From Sphaerisporangium sp. (GTDB taxonomy: Bacteria > Actinomycetota > Actinomycetes > Streptosporangiales > Streptosporangiaceae), in contig JAOPYI010000241.1 in NCBI GenBank assembly GCA_025964675.1, forward strand, positions 1 to 56,165: 56,165 bases of DNA, given 5' to 3'. The notes under the pieces are model-generated. The model ran no database searches and was not told the origin of the DNA. It saw nothing but the letters and a program-made list of their open reading frames with translations. A program made the position numbers and the translations under genes. Positions 24,739 to 33,933 of this stretch are shown here, piece by piece (position 1 is the first letter of the stretch; each line of letters starts with the position of its first letter).

Positions 24739-27700
24739 TCAGGGGGTGAACAGAACGTCCACCCAGTAGTTGCCGCCGTTGTAGGTCGTGTTCGGGAAGG
24801 CGGAGGACGACGAATACTTGTAGACGCCGTTGCTGCCGCTCGCTGTCCGCAGCGGTGAGTTGACGTACGGGCCGGAGGTGAAGTAGCCCGAGTCGCCGGC
24901 GTAGTGCCCGCTCGGTGCGAGGTACGAGGCGACGTACGTGGTGTTCGCGCTGATCGTCACGGGCGTGGCGAAGGTCAGCATCTGCCAGCCGCTCGCCGTC
25001 TCGCCGATGAAGCTGCCGCTGGCGAGCAGCGTCCCGGTCGAGGTCCACAGGCTGCCCACATGGGTGCCTGTGTTGCCGGCGCCCTTGTAGAAACGGATGC
25101 CGGTGATCGTCCCGGCTACGTCGGAGGTGAACCGCACCCCCACATTCACCGACGAAGAGTCGTTCTCAGATGCCTTGGTGGGTGTCGCGTCGCTGGCCCA
25201 GATCGAGCACGGGCAGGCCGCCGTGCCACTTGTGGTGAACGTCCACGGGCCCGCCGCGGTCAGGGGGTTGCCCGCGTCGTCCTTGGCCCCGCTCACCGTG
25301 AACGAGTACGTCGAGCTCGCGGCCATTGAGGCCGAAGGGATGAAGATGGCCTGGGTGCGGGCCGGGTTGAGCTGGGTCGTTCCGGTGATCGTAACGTTGG
25401 CGGCGTCCTTCAGCGTGATCACCGAGGTGCCGGTCTGTACCGGCTCGCTGAAGTTGACCAGGACTTTCGCGCCTGCCGGCACGCTGGTCGCCCCAGAGCC
25501 TGGTGAGACCGAGGTCACCGTGGGCGGCGTGTTGTCGGAGGCCCGAATCAAGATGGGGTCCACCCAGTAGTTCGTGGAGTTCCATGTCTGGTTGGGGAAC
25601 ACGGTCGAGGAGCCGTACCTGTACACGCCGTTCGGGCCGTCCTGGCCACTGCCGAGGGCCTTCAGCGGTGACGCGGTCACCGCGGAGCTCAGCCCCGAGG
25701 GGGTAGACGCGTAGTGCCCGTTCGGCGCGTGGTACGACGCCACGTACGTGGTGTTCTTCGTCACCGCGACGTGTGTCGGGAACAGCACCTCCTGCCAGCC
25801 TGCGGAGGACTCGCCGGTGAAGGTGGCCGTCGCAAGCTGGGTGCCCGTCGAGGTCCACAGCGTGGCGGTGTGAGTGCCGGTGTTGCTCTGGCCCTTGTAG
25901 AAGCGGATGCCCTCAAGGTAGCCGTCGACGTCGGACTGGAATTTCATGCCAAGCTCGACCGAGGCCGAATCGGTGACCGCTTGCTGAGCGGGCAGCGAGG
26001 AGCTGTCGGGCCAGACGGTGCACGGGCACACCCCCGCCGTGTACGCCTTCGAGGTGGTGAAGGTGAACGAGAACGGGGCGGTCATGATGTTTCCCGCGTC
26101 GTCGGCCGCCCCGCTCACCTGCGCTGTGTACGTGGTGCTTGCCGTCAGCGCGGCCGAGGGGGTGAAAGTGAGGACCGTGCGGGTGGAGTCGAGCGTCGCG
26201 CTGCCCGCCACCGGGTCGTTGGCGGCGTTCTTCAGCGTGAACGTCGCCGTGTCCGTCTTAATGGGCTCGCCGAACGTGACCGACGGCTGCGTGCCGGTGG
26301 CGACGCTGGAGGACCCAGAGTACGGCGAGGCACTGGTGACCGCGGGCGGGAACGTGTCGTTGATGGCGAAGACCACGTCGACCCAGTAATTGCCGCCGTT
26401 GTACGTCTGGTTCGGGAAGCCCGCGCTGGACCGGTAGACGCCGTTGGCAGTAGTGCCAGAGGTCTGCGGGGCGGTCAGCGGCGGAGTGACCGTCGAGGCG
26501 TACCTGTACCAGTTCGCGTCCGTCGCGTAGTGCCCGTTCGGTGCGTAGTAGGACGCGATGTAGTCGGTGTTGGCACTGATGTAAACAGGGCTAGTGAAGG
26601 TGAGCCGCTGCCAGCCTGTCGCGGTCTCGTCGGCGAACGTGCCGGTCGCCAGCTGGGTGCCGGTGGAGGTCCACAGCGTGCCGGTGTGGGTGCCGGTGTT
26701 ACCCGTTCCCTTGTAGAAGTCGACGCCCGTGACATAGCCGGGCACCGTGGAACGGAAACGGACGCCGAGCTCCAGCGCCGTGCTGTCGTTCACGGCCGCG
26801 GTGGCCGGGGTGGCGCCGTCGGCGAACAGCCCGCAGGGGCAGGTGACGACGACGTCGCGAGTGACGGGCGTGCCGATGTTGCCGCTGTCGTCCGTGGCCC
26901 GCACCTTGAGGGTGACCGTCCCGGCCCCCGTGGCGTTCCAGGTGTACGACCATGCGCCTCGGCCGGTCGCCGGGTGCCAGGTCGTGCCGCCGTCTGTGGA
27001 GACCTCCACGGCGCCCACCTGACCGCCGGTGTCGGAGGCTGTGCCGGTGATGGTGACGCTGGAGCCGTTGGCGATCGACGTGTTCACCTCCGGCGAGGTG
27101 AAGGCCGCGGTCGGCGCGGTGGTGTCGGTGGACGCGGTCGCGGCGACGAGCCCGGACTCCAGCGACTTCGGTTGCACGCCCATGTCCGCGAACAGGTTGA
27201 CGGTCGCCTGCTTCACCCGCGTGTCGACCGCGCCGGAGATGCCGTCGTGGGTGTCGCTGAGGCCCCACGACCACTGGACGGTCCCAGCGCCGAAGACCCG
27301 CGCGCCGCTGGCCGCGCGGTACATGGTCAGGCGGTGGGTGGCGCTGGCGACACCGACCTTGGTGCCGAAGTCCATCATCTTCTGCTCGGCGGTCGCCGTG
27401 GTCGAGGAGAGCGGCACCAGGCCGGCGGGCCGGTAACCGTTGTCGACGTCCTCGTCCCACTCGTATCCGAGGATGCCCGGCAGGGTGGCGGTCTGTCCGG
27501 CCGACAGGTTCGCGACCGAGGTGTCGCGCCAGAAGCGCATCTTGCCGTCCTGGTCGGGCACCTTCATGTCGATGGCATTGCAACCGTTGTCGGTCGTCGT
27601 GCAGTTGACCGTGAACAACGTGCCGGTGAGCGCGTTCTCCGGGCGCCCCCCATCGGCCGGCGGGCTGAACCGGGGGTCGCGCCAGGTGCCGGTCCACACG

Positions 27701-28767
27701 TTCGCCGCCGGGTCGATCTTGGCATTCGCCTGGGTCTCCTTGTAGGTGACCAGGGTGCGGTAACCGTCCTCCCAGCGGGTCTTCCAGTAGACCTCGTTGC
27801 CGCTGAAGAACGCCAGGTTGACTCCGTTGTCCCGGGCGTTCTCAAACGCGGCGCGCTCCTCGCCGGACCAGTACTCGTCGTGCCCGACCGACAGCACCGC
27901 CTTGTGGTTGAGCAGGAGCGCGGGGGAACGGTCCACATCGTGCGACGCCTCATAGGCCACGTCATAGCCGTTGGCCTCCAGCCAGCGGACCATCGGGTAT
28001 TCGTTGGCGAAGACGAAGTCGCGCCCCCAGGGCGTGCTCTCGCGGCTGTTGAACGGGCGGTTGTAGCTCAGCTTCACGGCCCGGCCGGGGGCCACGGTGC
28101 TGTCTCCATGGTAAAAGCTGTTGAGCACCTTGTTCGGGTTGTCGGTAGTGGCTGGGATGTCGCCCCAGGTGTTGTACGCCTGCCAGGTCGTGTCAGAGGT
28201 CTTGAACAGCACGTCCGAGTGCCGCGCGTCGTCGCGCACGACGAACATGATGTGCGCGTCGTCGCCGGTGTCGGGGCGCACGACGTGGGCGAAGTAGATT
28301 CCTGAGACGGCCGTCGTAGGAACGGTCCAGCTGGCCACGGTTCCCCAGGAGCACGACACGGTGCCGGTGGTGGTGTTGTTCGGGCAGCTCGGCTGGTTCT
28401 GCGCCACCGACGTGTCAGGGGACAGCGAGGTGATCTTCCTCGCGCCGGTCCCCTGCTGGTAGTAGCCCATCCGGTAGATGTCCAGCGTGAGCGCGGTGGC
28501 GGCGGAGCGGACCTTGAAGCCGATGGGGTCGCCGACGTTGACGCTCATCTGGTCGCCGTATCCCTCGACCGTGCCACGTGGGTTGGTGTTCCACTCGCTT
28601 GGCGGGCTGCCGGGAAGGCTGTTCTCGCAGATGATCGCGTTGCCGCCCGGGTCGCACGGCCCCGCCGCCTGAGCCGGGGACATCGGCGCGACAAGGCCGG
28701 CGGCCAGCGTGGCGAGGAAGGCGAAGATGGCAAAACGGCTGCGCGTAGCGGCACGATGCCCGTTCAT
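24739..28767 (-). CDS. Large secreted protein: N,N-dimethylformamidase-like domain, Ig-like domains and three DUF4082 repeats
   Basis: 1342 residues, exported. A signal peptide ends near AGLVAPMSPAQAA, about residue 35. Residues ~40-560 resemble the large-subunit domain of N,N-dimethylformamidase, including VGHDEYWSGEERAAFENA and FFSGNEVYWKTRWED. An Ig-like domain follows (~565-650, AAFTSPEVNTSIANGSS). Then come three DUF4082 units, each introduced by a CPC motif (CPCGLFADG, CPCTVWPDS, CPCSIWASD) and containing GxxFYKGxxNTGTH, separated by two Big_5/SbsA-type Ig domains with PVTFGEPI- or VNFSEPV-like strands. DUF4082 is probably a carbohydrate-binding beta-sandwich (inference). ATG 28767 with GGAG four bases upstream gives the signal peptide. 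It is monocistronic, ending at its own terminator. The enzymatic target is unknown. Confidence 0.9.
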   Translation of the reverse strand: MNGHRAATRSRFAIFAFLATLAAGLVAPMSPAQAAGPCDPGGNAIICENSLPGSPPSEWNTNPRGTVEGYGDQMSVNVGDPIGFKVRSAATALTLDIYRMGYYQQGTGARKITSLSPDTSVAQNQPSCPNNTTTGTVSCSWGTVASWTVPTTAVSGIYFAHVVRPDTGDDAHIMFVVRDDARHSDVLFKTSDTTWQAYNTWGDIPATTDNPNKVLNSFYHGDSTVAPGRAVKLSYNRPFNSRESTPWGRDFVFANEYPMVRWLEANGYDVAYEASHDVDRSPALLLNHKAVLSVGHDEYWSGEERAAFENARDNGVNLAFFSGNEVYWKTRWEDGYRTLVTYKETQANAKIDPAANVWTGTWRDPRFSPPADGGRPENALTGTLFTVNCTTTDNGCNAIDMKVPDQDGKMRFWRDTSVANLSAGQTATLPGILGYEWDEDVDNGYRPAGLVPLSSTTATAEQKMMDFGTKVGVASATHRLTMYRAASGARVFGAGTVQWSWGLSDTHDGISGAVDTRVKQATVNLFADMGVQPKSLESGLVAATASTDTTAPTAAFTSPEVNTSIANGSSVTITGTASDTGGQVGAVEVSTDGGTTWHPATGRGAWSYTWNATGAGTVTLKVRATDDSGNIGTPVTRDVVVTCPCGLFADGATPATAAVNDSTALELGVRFRSTVPGYVTGVDFYKGTGNTGTHTGTLWTSTGTQLATGTFADETATGWQRLTFTSPVYISANTDYIASYYAPNGHYATDANWYRYASTVTPPLTAPQTSGTTANGVYRSSAGFPNQTYNGGNYWVDVVFAINDTFPPAVTSASPYSGSSSVATGTQPSVTFGEPIKTDTATFTLKNAANDPVAGSATLDSTRTVLTFTPSAALTASTTYTAQVSGAADDAGNIMTAPFSFTFTTSKAYTAGVCPCTVWPDSSSLPAQQAVTDSASVELGMKFQSDVDGYLEGIRFYKGQSNTGTHTATLWTSTGTQLATATFTGESSAGWQEVLFPTHVAVTKNTTYVASYHAPNGHYASTPSGLSSAVTASPLKALGSGQDGPNGVYRYGSSTVFPNQTWNSTNYWVDPILIRASDNTPPTVTSVSPGSGATSVPAGAKVLVNFSEPVQTGTSVITLKDAANVTITGTTQLNPARTQAIFIPSASMAASSTYSFTVSGAKDDAGNPLTAAGPWTFTTSGTAACPCSIWASDATPTKASENDSSSVNVGVRFTSDVAGTITGIRFYKGAGNTGTHVGSLWTSTGTLLASGSFIGETASGWQMLTFATPVTISANTTYVASYLAPSGHYAGDSGYFTSGPYVNSPLRTASGSNGVYKYSSSSAFPNTTYNGGNYWVDVLFTP
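24742..26835 (-). repeat. Three DUF4082 coding modules with about 0.8-kb period
   Basis: The same stretch (TCCACCCAGTAGTT and close variants on the plus strand) occurs at 24758, 25559 and 26378. A second conserved stretch encoding FYKG..NTGTH..LWTSTGT occurs near 25040, 25855 and 26670. The period of about 800-820 bp equals one DUF4082 plus one Ig domain, so the 3' half of the gene grew by internal duplication. Confidence 0.8.
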
Positions 28768-28968
28768 GATGCTCCAACGTGAGATGGCCGGTTTATCGAC
28801 CCCGAGACGGTTCACGCCCTGAGCGTGGTACCTGATGAATACGACGCTGGAGCGGTCGCAGAGGTTTACGTGAACAGAGTGAATCGTGCCAGGTGGCCGA
28901 CGTCGGAACGCCGCTGCCGCCTGACCGCCGACTGTCGGATTTTCGGATCAGCCGTGGCAACAAATAGC
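28768..28968. other. Upstream region of the large secreted protein gene
   Basis: About 200 bp between the start of the gene at 28767 (minus) and the terminator of the next gene. It must hold the promoter, but I see no convincing -35/-10 pair and no coding frame with family character. Confidence 0.4.
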
Positions 28969-28996
28969 GAAAGGCGCCGGAACTCCGGCGCCTTTC
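28969..28996 (-). terminator. Terminator of the DUF4082/beta-helix gene
   Basis: Positions 28969-28980 and 28985-28996 pair perfectly (12 bp) around the loop AACT. On the minus strand a T-rich stretch (CTATTTGTTG) follows. It lies about 90 bases downstream of the gene ending at 29088. Confidence 0.85.
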
Positions 28997-29087
28997 CCAC
29001 TCTGTTTTCGGATCGTCTTCAGCTCATGTTGGTCGGCTTCATCGGGTCCCGGTCAGCCTGCGCTGGTCAAGCGCCCGCGTGGCCGGC

Positions 29088-30893
29088 TCAACCGCCCTCG
29101 GGGAGGGGCTTGCCGTCCTCCCAGACGTTGCCCTTCCATTCGTTTCCGGACCCGTTCTCGTCCCAGTAGGCCACGGGCCCGTAGTATCCGCCCTTGGCCC
29201 ACACGTCGCGGCTGAAGACGTTGCCGACGACCTTGATGTTGGACGAGGTGCCCTTCTTACCCGCGCCGCCGTAGAGCGAGTAGCCGCCACCGGCCAGGAA
29301 GTTGCCCTCGACCGTCACGTTGCGGACCACACCGAAATCCTGGAACAACGCGACGGCGCCGGTCTGCTGGAGCGTGTTGATCACTGTATTGCCGCGGATC
29401 ACCAGCGTGGCCCCCGACGGCGGACCACTGGTACACATGATCATGTCCGTGTGGTCGCCGGAGTAGTAGACCGGATCATGGAGGTAGGAGTCCTCGATCA
29501 GGCCCTGCTCGGTCAGGATGCCGTTGCTGATGGTGTGGATGTCGACCCGCCTGACGGTCAGGTCGCCACCCTGGTTGAGGATGGCGAACTGTGTCCGCTG
29601 CGTGCCGTTGCCGAAGATCTCACTGTCCTCGACCTTGAGGCCGCTGTATCCCTTCCGCTGGATGATTCCCCAGTCTCCGGGCTCCGCGGCCAGACGGGTG
29701 TTGCGGATGGTCACGTTGTCGGCTTGCACGTTGATCTCACCGTGCACCTCGAGGCCGTCGATGACCGCGCCGTCCTTGGTGACCCTGACCGAGTTGCTCT
29801 GCTGGAGGCTCTTACCGGAGGGCACCCCGGTGTTGGACGCCCCGGGGAAGCCGCCGGTAGACGGAGGCATCGTCGTTTGGGTCGGCTTCGTGGACGGGGG
29901 GACCTCGGTCGGCTGCTTCGACGGGATAGCGGTGTCCGACGGCTCCGGCGTGTGACTCGCCGACGGGGTGCCTTCGGGGCTCGACGTGTGGGTCTTCGTC
30001 GGAGTCGACGTCGGGGGGGTGGTTTCCGACTCGGTCGCCGTGGGGGTCGAGGTCACGCCGCTGGACGGCTTTCCCGAGTCGGTCACGGTGGGGGTCTGCG
30101 TGGGAGTCGCGGAACCGTTCGGCTCGGACGTCGTCGGGGTCTCGGTAGGGGCGGCCGTGACGTCGCCCGTGGGTCGCCCTGTCGGGCGGGGGAACGTATG
30201 GCGTTCCCTGTGCCGGAAAATGACGTCGACCCAGTAGTTCACCTTCGCGGGATGCACGCGCAAGGGGAAGGCGGCCTTCGCGGAGGGCGCGAACACTCCG
30301 GCCTGGGCGGTCAGCGGGCCCACAGTGACAGGAGCGTCGAATGCTCCGGCGGCGGCGACGTACCCGCCGTTCTGGGTGTGGTAGGAGACGGTGTAGACGC
30401 GGCCCGCGACGATGGGGACCGGCTCGGAGAAGAGCGCCTGCTGCCAGCCGCTACGCGTCTCGCCACTGAATGTGACTTTGGCCAGCAGCTTCTTGTCCGA
30501 GTCCCAGAGGCTGCCGCGGTGCGCGCCACGCTCGGAGGCGGGCTTGTAGAACCGTACGCCGGCGACCTCGCCGTTACGGCTTGCCTTGAAGCGCGTCCCC
30601 AGCTCCAGCGGCGTGTGCTCGGACTGCGTCTTGCCCTTCACGGCCTTCGCCGACTTCCAGAGGCTGGACTCCAGCGTCACCTCGGCCGAGACGGGCGCGA
30701 CGTTCGCGGGATGAGCGGGCGACGGCGCCCGGTTGACGACCACCACCGTGACGGTTGCCCCCAGCAACACGGCGGCGCCCAACAAGGACACCCGTCCGAC
30801 CATGGGCAGCCGGGACGACCCAGCGGACCGGGCTTTCTCGGACGACGATCGACGCCGCGGGCGTCGACCATCCGGGTACCGGGAACTGCTCAC
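29088..30893 (-). CDS. Membrane-anchored DUF4082 protein with Thr/Pro-rich linker and right-handed beta-helix
   Basis: 601 residues. A basic N terminus precedes one hydrophobic anchor (VSLLGAAVLLGATVTVVVVN). A DUF4082 domain follows (~65-235, GVRFYKPASERGAH, NYWVDVIF), then a low-complexity Thr/Pro/Ser linker (~240-350), then a pectate-lyase-like right-handed beta-helix (~360-601) with EVHGEINVQADNVTIRN, ILNQGGDLTVRRVDIHT and GGGYSLYGGAGKKG. Start GTG 30893 is preferred over GTG 30899, because GGAGG is 9 bases before it rather than 3. The beta-helix is a clear paralogue of the lipoprotein at 42980. The protein should stand outside the membrane and bind or cleave a glycan. Confidence 0.9.
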   Translation of the reverse strand: MSSSRYPDGRRPRRRSSSEKARSAGSSRLPMVGRVSLLGAAVLLGATVTVVVVNRAPSPAHPANVAPVSAEVTLESSLWKSAKAVKGKTQSEHTPLELGTRFKASRNGEVAGVRFYKPASERGAHRGSLWDSDKKLLAKVTFSGETRSGWQQALFSEPVPIVAGRVYTVSYHTQNGGYVAAAGAFDAPVTVGPLTAQAGVFAPSAKAAFPLRVHPAKVNYWVDVIFRHRERHTFPRPTGRPTGDVTAAPTETPTTSEPNGSATPTQTPTVTDSGKPSSGVTSTPTATESETTPPTSTPTKTHTSSPEGTPSASHTPEPSDTAIPSKQPTEVPPSTKPTQTTMPPSTGGFPGASNTGVPSGKSLQQSNSVRVTKDGAVIDGLEVHGEINVQADNVTIRNTRLAAEPGDWGIIQRKGYSGLKVEDSEIFGNGTQRTQFAILNQGGDLTVRRVDIHTISNGILTEQGLIEDSYLHDPVYYSGDHTDMIMCTSGPPSGATLVIRGNTVINTLQQTGAVALFQDFGVVRNVTVEGNFLAGGGYSLYGGAGKKGTSSNIKVVGNVFSRDVWAKGGYYGPVAYWDENGSGNEWKGNVWEDGKPLPEGG

Positions 30894-31093
30894 TGGCACA
30901 AGCCTCCACCTCCGGCACTTGCGGGCGCCGGACTCCGATCATGTTTCAGTGCGAGGCTATTGTTGCGGTTGGGCAACGATGACACAACCAGATCTCATTT
31001 TTATCCGGTTACTCGGCCTAATTCGGCATAGATACTCGGATTTTGGCAACAAAATCGGCGGATCGACCACGTCGTCACACCATGCTGGGCCGC

Positions 31094-31705
31094 TCAGATC
31101 CGCGAATGTTCGGCTCCACGCAGCTTGGCGTAATAAGCCAGGCAGTCATCGTACAGAGGCAGGAGCCCCTTCTCCCGGGCCTCGGCCAGTGTCGGGGCCG
31201 CGGCGTCCTTCGGGGACAGCAACGGCTCGACGTCCTCGGGCCAGGCGATGCCCACGTCCGGGTCGAGCGGGTGCACGCCGTGCTCCCGGCCCGGGGCGTA
31301 GAGCTCGGAGCACACGTACATCACGGTTGCCTGCTCCGTCAGCGCCATGAACGCGTGGCCCAATCCTTCGCTGATGTAGAGCCCGCGCCTGGACCGATCG
31401 TCGAGCTCGACGGCCTCCCACTCGCCAAAGGTCGGCGACCCGACACGGATGTCCACGACGACGTCGAGCACCGCTCCGCTCACGCAGGTGACGTACTTCG
31501 CCTGGCTCGGCGGCACGTCCGCGAAGTGCACGCCGCGCAGAACGCCCCGTCGCGAGACGGAGCAGTTCGCCTGGGCAAGGTTCAGGTCGTGGCCGACTGC
31601 CGCGGCGAGCCGGTCGGCCCGGAACCACTCCAGGAACGTTCCTCTGTCGTCCTCGTGGAGGGCCGGGGTGAAAACGTAGGCGTCGTTGATTCTCAGTTGC
31701 TCCAC
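31094..31705 (-). CDS. rmlC: dTDP-4-dehydrorhamnose 3,5-epimerase
   Basis: Cupin-fold epimerase, third step of dTDP-L-rhamnose synthesis, 203 residues. Recognisable are DDRGTFLEWFRAD, QANCSVSRRGVLRGVHF (catalytic His near residue 60), GLYISEGLGHAFMAL and DPDVGIAWP. The length fits RmlC. It stands alone on the minus strand, about 19 kb from rmlABD, and completes that pathway. The 194 bp between it and the start of the upstream-lying 29088-30893 gene are AT-rich with small inverted repeats. Confidence 0.94.
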   Translation of the reverse strand: MEQLRINDAYVFTPALHEDDRGTFLEWFRADRLAAAVGHDLNLAQANCSVSRRGVLRGVHFADVPPSQAKYVTCVSGAVLDVVVDIRVGSPTFGEWEAVELDDRSRRGLYISEGLGHAFMALTEQATVMYVCSELYAPGREHGVHPLDPDVGIAWPEDVEPLLSPKDAAAPTLAEAREKGLLPLYDDCLAYYAKLRGAEHSRI

Positions 31706-31878
31706 GAGGCCAAGGGTCGCATCTTCTGATCTCAGTGTGCTATCGAACCAAGCCTGTCCACACCGCGGCCGGACGCCGTCTGCGATAGTTGGGCGGCCTC
31801 GTTGGAACGTGCCGAAATCAGAAGATCAACGACCACCAGGTGCTGTGCCCCCCTCGCACTCCCCGCCAAGGAGAGACC

Positions 31879-32538
31879 ATGAGCCGTCTGAACGCTCTTC
31901 GGAGTCGCTTCGTCGACGCCCCCGACTCGCTCGGTGCCAAGGCGCGGGCCCGCCGCTGGAACTGGTTCGCCCAGAACTTCCCGGGCCTTGAGAGCATGTC
32001 GGTGATCGACCTCGGCGGCACGGCCAGCGCGTGGCTCCGCGCCCCCGTACGACCCGCGCACGTGCAGATCGTCAACCTGGAAACGCCGCCGACCGATCTG
32101 CCGGGATGGCTGAAGGCCGATGTGGCCGACGCCTGCGATCTCCCCTCGGAAATTCTCAACACCCAATATGACCTGGTGTTCTCCAACGCAGTGATCGAGC
32201 ACGTCGGAGGACATATCCGTCGGCAGATGTTCGCCGACTCCGTGCACCGGCTGGCGGAACGCCACTGGGTGCAGACGCCCTACCGCTACTTCCCCGTGGA
32301 GCCACACTTCCTGTTCCCCGGCTTCCAGTACATGCCGATCGCCGCACGTACGGCCCTCCTCCGGCGCTGGCCGCTCATGCACACCCCGACCTCCGATCGC
32401 GAGGCGGCGCTGAACATCGTCATGGAAGTGGAGCTGCTCAGCATTACCGAGATGCGGCACTACTTCTCGTCTTCTGAAATGCGTTTCGAGCGGCTGGCCG
32501 GGCTGGTGAAGTCGGTCATCGCCATCAAGGAGAAGTAG
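31879..32538 (+). CDS. Class I SAM-dependent methyltransferase
   Basis: 219 residues. The SAM-binding segment is MSVIDLGGTASAWL with an acidic residue in IVNLETPP; DLVFSNAVIEHVGG is the typical Methyltransf_11 helix, followed by HWVQTPYRYFPVEPHFLFP. AAGGAGAG lies just upstream of ATG 31879. It may O-methylate a sugar or polysaccharide end; the substrate is not readable. It is divergent from rmlC and ends at its own terminator. Confidence 0.85.
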   Translation: MSRLNALRSRFVDAPDSLGAKARARRWNWFAQNFPGLESMSVIDLGGTASAWLRAPVRPAHVQIVNLETPPTDLPGWLKADVADACDLPSEILNTQYDLVFSNAVIEHVGGHIRRQMFADSVHRLAERHWVQTPYRYFPVEPHFLFPGFQYMPIAARTALLRRWPLMHTPTSDREAALNIVMEVELLSITEMRHYFSSSEMRFERLAGLVKSVIAIKEK

Positions 32539-32543
32539 CGGGA

Positions 32544-32568
32544 AAAGGCGCCGGGAGCCCGCGCCTTT
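32544..32568 (+). terminator. Terminator of the methyltransferase gene
   Basis: AAAGGCGC (32544-32551) pairs with GCGCCTTT (32561-32568), with inner GG/CC pairs. A T-rich stretch (CGCCTTTTCGATTAATTTC) follows directly. Confidence 0.8.
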
Positions 32569-32860
32569 CGCCTTTTCGATTAATTTCAATACCGGCAAGC
32601 GGCCGCGCCCGTCACGATGCGCGATCGACCGCCTTCGTTGCGCTACGGCACCCGACCCTCGCACCACAACCCGCCCGTCCTGCTGTGACCGATGCGACGG
32701 CAATTGGTGAAGTCACGTAAACCCAGCTCACTGTCCGAACGTCATTCGTCGGGACCACGCTCCGCGGCGTGAGCAGCGGAGCGGGCGTGCCGTTCGCCCG
32801 AGCCAGCCGACGCCTCCACCTGAGTGCTGTGGATGACCGGGACAACGAAAGGAAACCTGA
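32569..32860 (+). other. Leader region of the Gfo/Idh operon
   Basis: No coding frame with family character. CGCTCCGC (32758-32765) and GCGGAGCG (32776-32783) form a perfect 8-bp stem with a 10-base loop, about 80 bases before the next start; it could be a 5'-UTR structure. AAAGGAAA near 32847 is the ribosome-binding site of the following gene. The promoter cannot be placed with confidence. Confidence 0.4.
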
Positions 32861-33883
32861 GTGACGTCGATCGGCCTTGCCGTGATCGGTGCGGGCTACT
32901 GGGGCCCCAACCTCGTTCGCAATGCGATGGCCACCCCGGAGCTGCGCCTTGAGTGGCTGTGCGACCTCGATGAGGACCGGGCGAAGGCGGTGCTCGGCCG
33001 TTACACCACAGTGAGGCCGACCACCTCGCTCGAGCAGGTGCTCCAGGATCCGGCGGTGGACGCGGTGGCGATCGCCACCCCGGCCCGCACCCACTTCGAT
33101 CTGGTCCAGGCCGCCCTTGCCGCCGGCAAGCACGTGCTGGTGGAAAAGCCCCTCACTCCGACGTACGCGGAGGGCGCCAAGCTCGTCGCCCTCGCAGAGG
33201 AGAAGGATCGGGTGCTCATGCTCGACCACACCTTCTGCTACACGCCGGTGGTCCGCCGGATCAGGGACCTGATCGCGTCCGGGGAGCTCGGCGACGTGCT
33301 GTTCGTCGACTCGGTACGCATCAACCTGGGCCTGGTCCAGCCGGACGTGGACGTGCTCTGGGACCTCGCGCCACACGACCTGTCAATCCTCGACTTCGTG
33401 CTCCCCGAGGGCGTCACCCCTGTCGCGGTGGCCGCGCACACCTCCGACCCGATCGGAGCCGGACGGCCGTGCCTGGCCTACCTGACCCTCTGGCTGTCGT
33501 CGGGGGCGATCGCGCACATCCACGTGAACTGGCTCAGCCCTACCAAAATCCGCACGACCGTGATCGGCGGCTCCCGCCGCACGATCGTGTGGGACGACGT
33601 CAACCCCGCCCAGCGCCTCGCGGTGTACGACCGGGGGGTCGACCTGTCGGCCGTCGGTGCGGACGAGCGCCGCGCGGCCCTCATCTCCTATCGAACGGGT
33701 GACGTCGTCGTACCCGCCCTTCCGGAGCGCGAGGCCCTTCGCGGCGTGATGAGCGAGTTCGCCTCCGCGATCCAGGAGAAGCGCGCACCTCTGACCGACG
33801 GGCATTCGGGGCTGCGTGTGCTCGCACTCCTGGAAGCCGCCGGTGAAAGCATCCAAAATGACGGCAAAAGGGTCGACCTTTGA
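32861..33883 (+). CDS. Gfo/Idh/MocA-family nucleotide-sugar oxidoreductase
   Basis: 340 residues. Rossmann motif VIGAGYWGPNLVRN at the N terminus; AIATPARTHFDLVQAAL and the catalytic-lysine segment VLVEKPLTPTY follow. The C-terminal half ends in the usual Gfo/Idh sheet. WlbA/WbpB/GnnA-type members oxidise C-3 of UDP-GlcNAc or UDP-GlcNAcA before transamination, and the next gene is a DegT aminotransferase, so that reaction is likely here. Start GTG 32861. First gene of a six-gene operon through 39570. Confidence 0.9.
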   Translation: MTSIGLAVIGAGYWGPNLVRNAMATPELRLEWLCDLDEDRAKAVLGRYTTVRPTTSLEQVLQDPAVDAVAIATPARTHFDLVQAALAAGKHVLVEKPLTPTYAEGAKLVALAEEKDRVLMLDHTFCYTPVVRRIRDLIASGELGDVLFVDSVRINLGLVQPDVDVLWDLAPHDLSILDFVLPEGVTPVAVAAHTSDPIGAGRPCLAYLTLWLSSGAIAHIHVNWLSPTKIRTTVIGGSRRTIVWDDVNPAQRLAVYDRGVDLSAVGADERRAALISYRTGDVVVPALPEREALRGVMSEFASAIQEKRAPLTDGHSGLRVLALLEAAGESIQNDGKRVDL

Positions 33884-33933
33884 TGATCAAGAACACGACG
33901 TCGCAGGCGTCAGAGGAGGTGGCCGGACGATGA
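33883..33933 (+). CDS. Possible 16-residue coupling ORF
   Basis: ATG 33883 overlaps the Gfo/Idh stop as TGATG, and its TGA (33931-33933) overlaps the next gene's ATG as ATGA. The peptide is MIKNTTSQASEEVAGR. AAAAGGG lies upstream. It could let ribosomes pass from one gene to the next, or be chance; no homologue is recognised. Confidence 0.25.
   Translation: MIKNTTSQASEEVAGR

Noticed and set aside
25714-28305. Long plus-strand open frame (863 codons) opposite the large secreted protein gene
   Set aside because: It is rich in Arg, Gly, Val and Ala without domain motifs and mirrors the GC-rich third positions of the real gene. The minus-strand frame has a signal peptide and clear domains.
31039-31056. 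GATTTT-6-AAAATC inverted repeat as an operator
   Set aside because: Arms are only 6 bp in an AT-rich stretch, about 150 bp from the nearest start, with no adjacent regulator gene.
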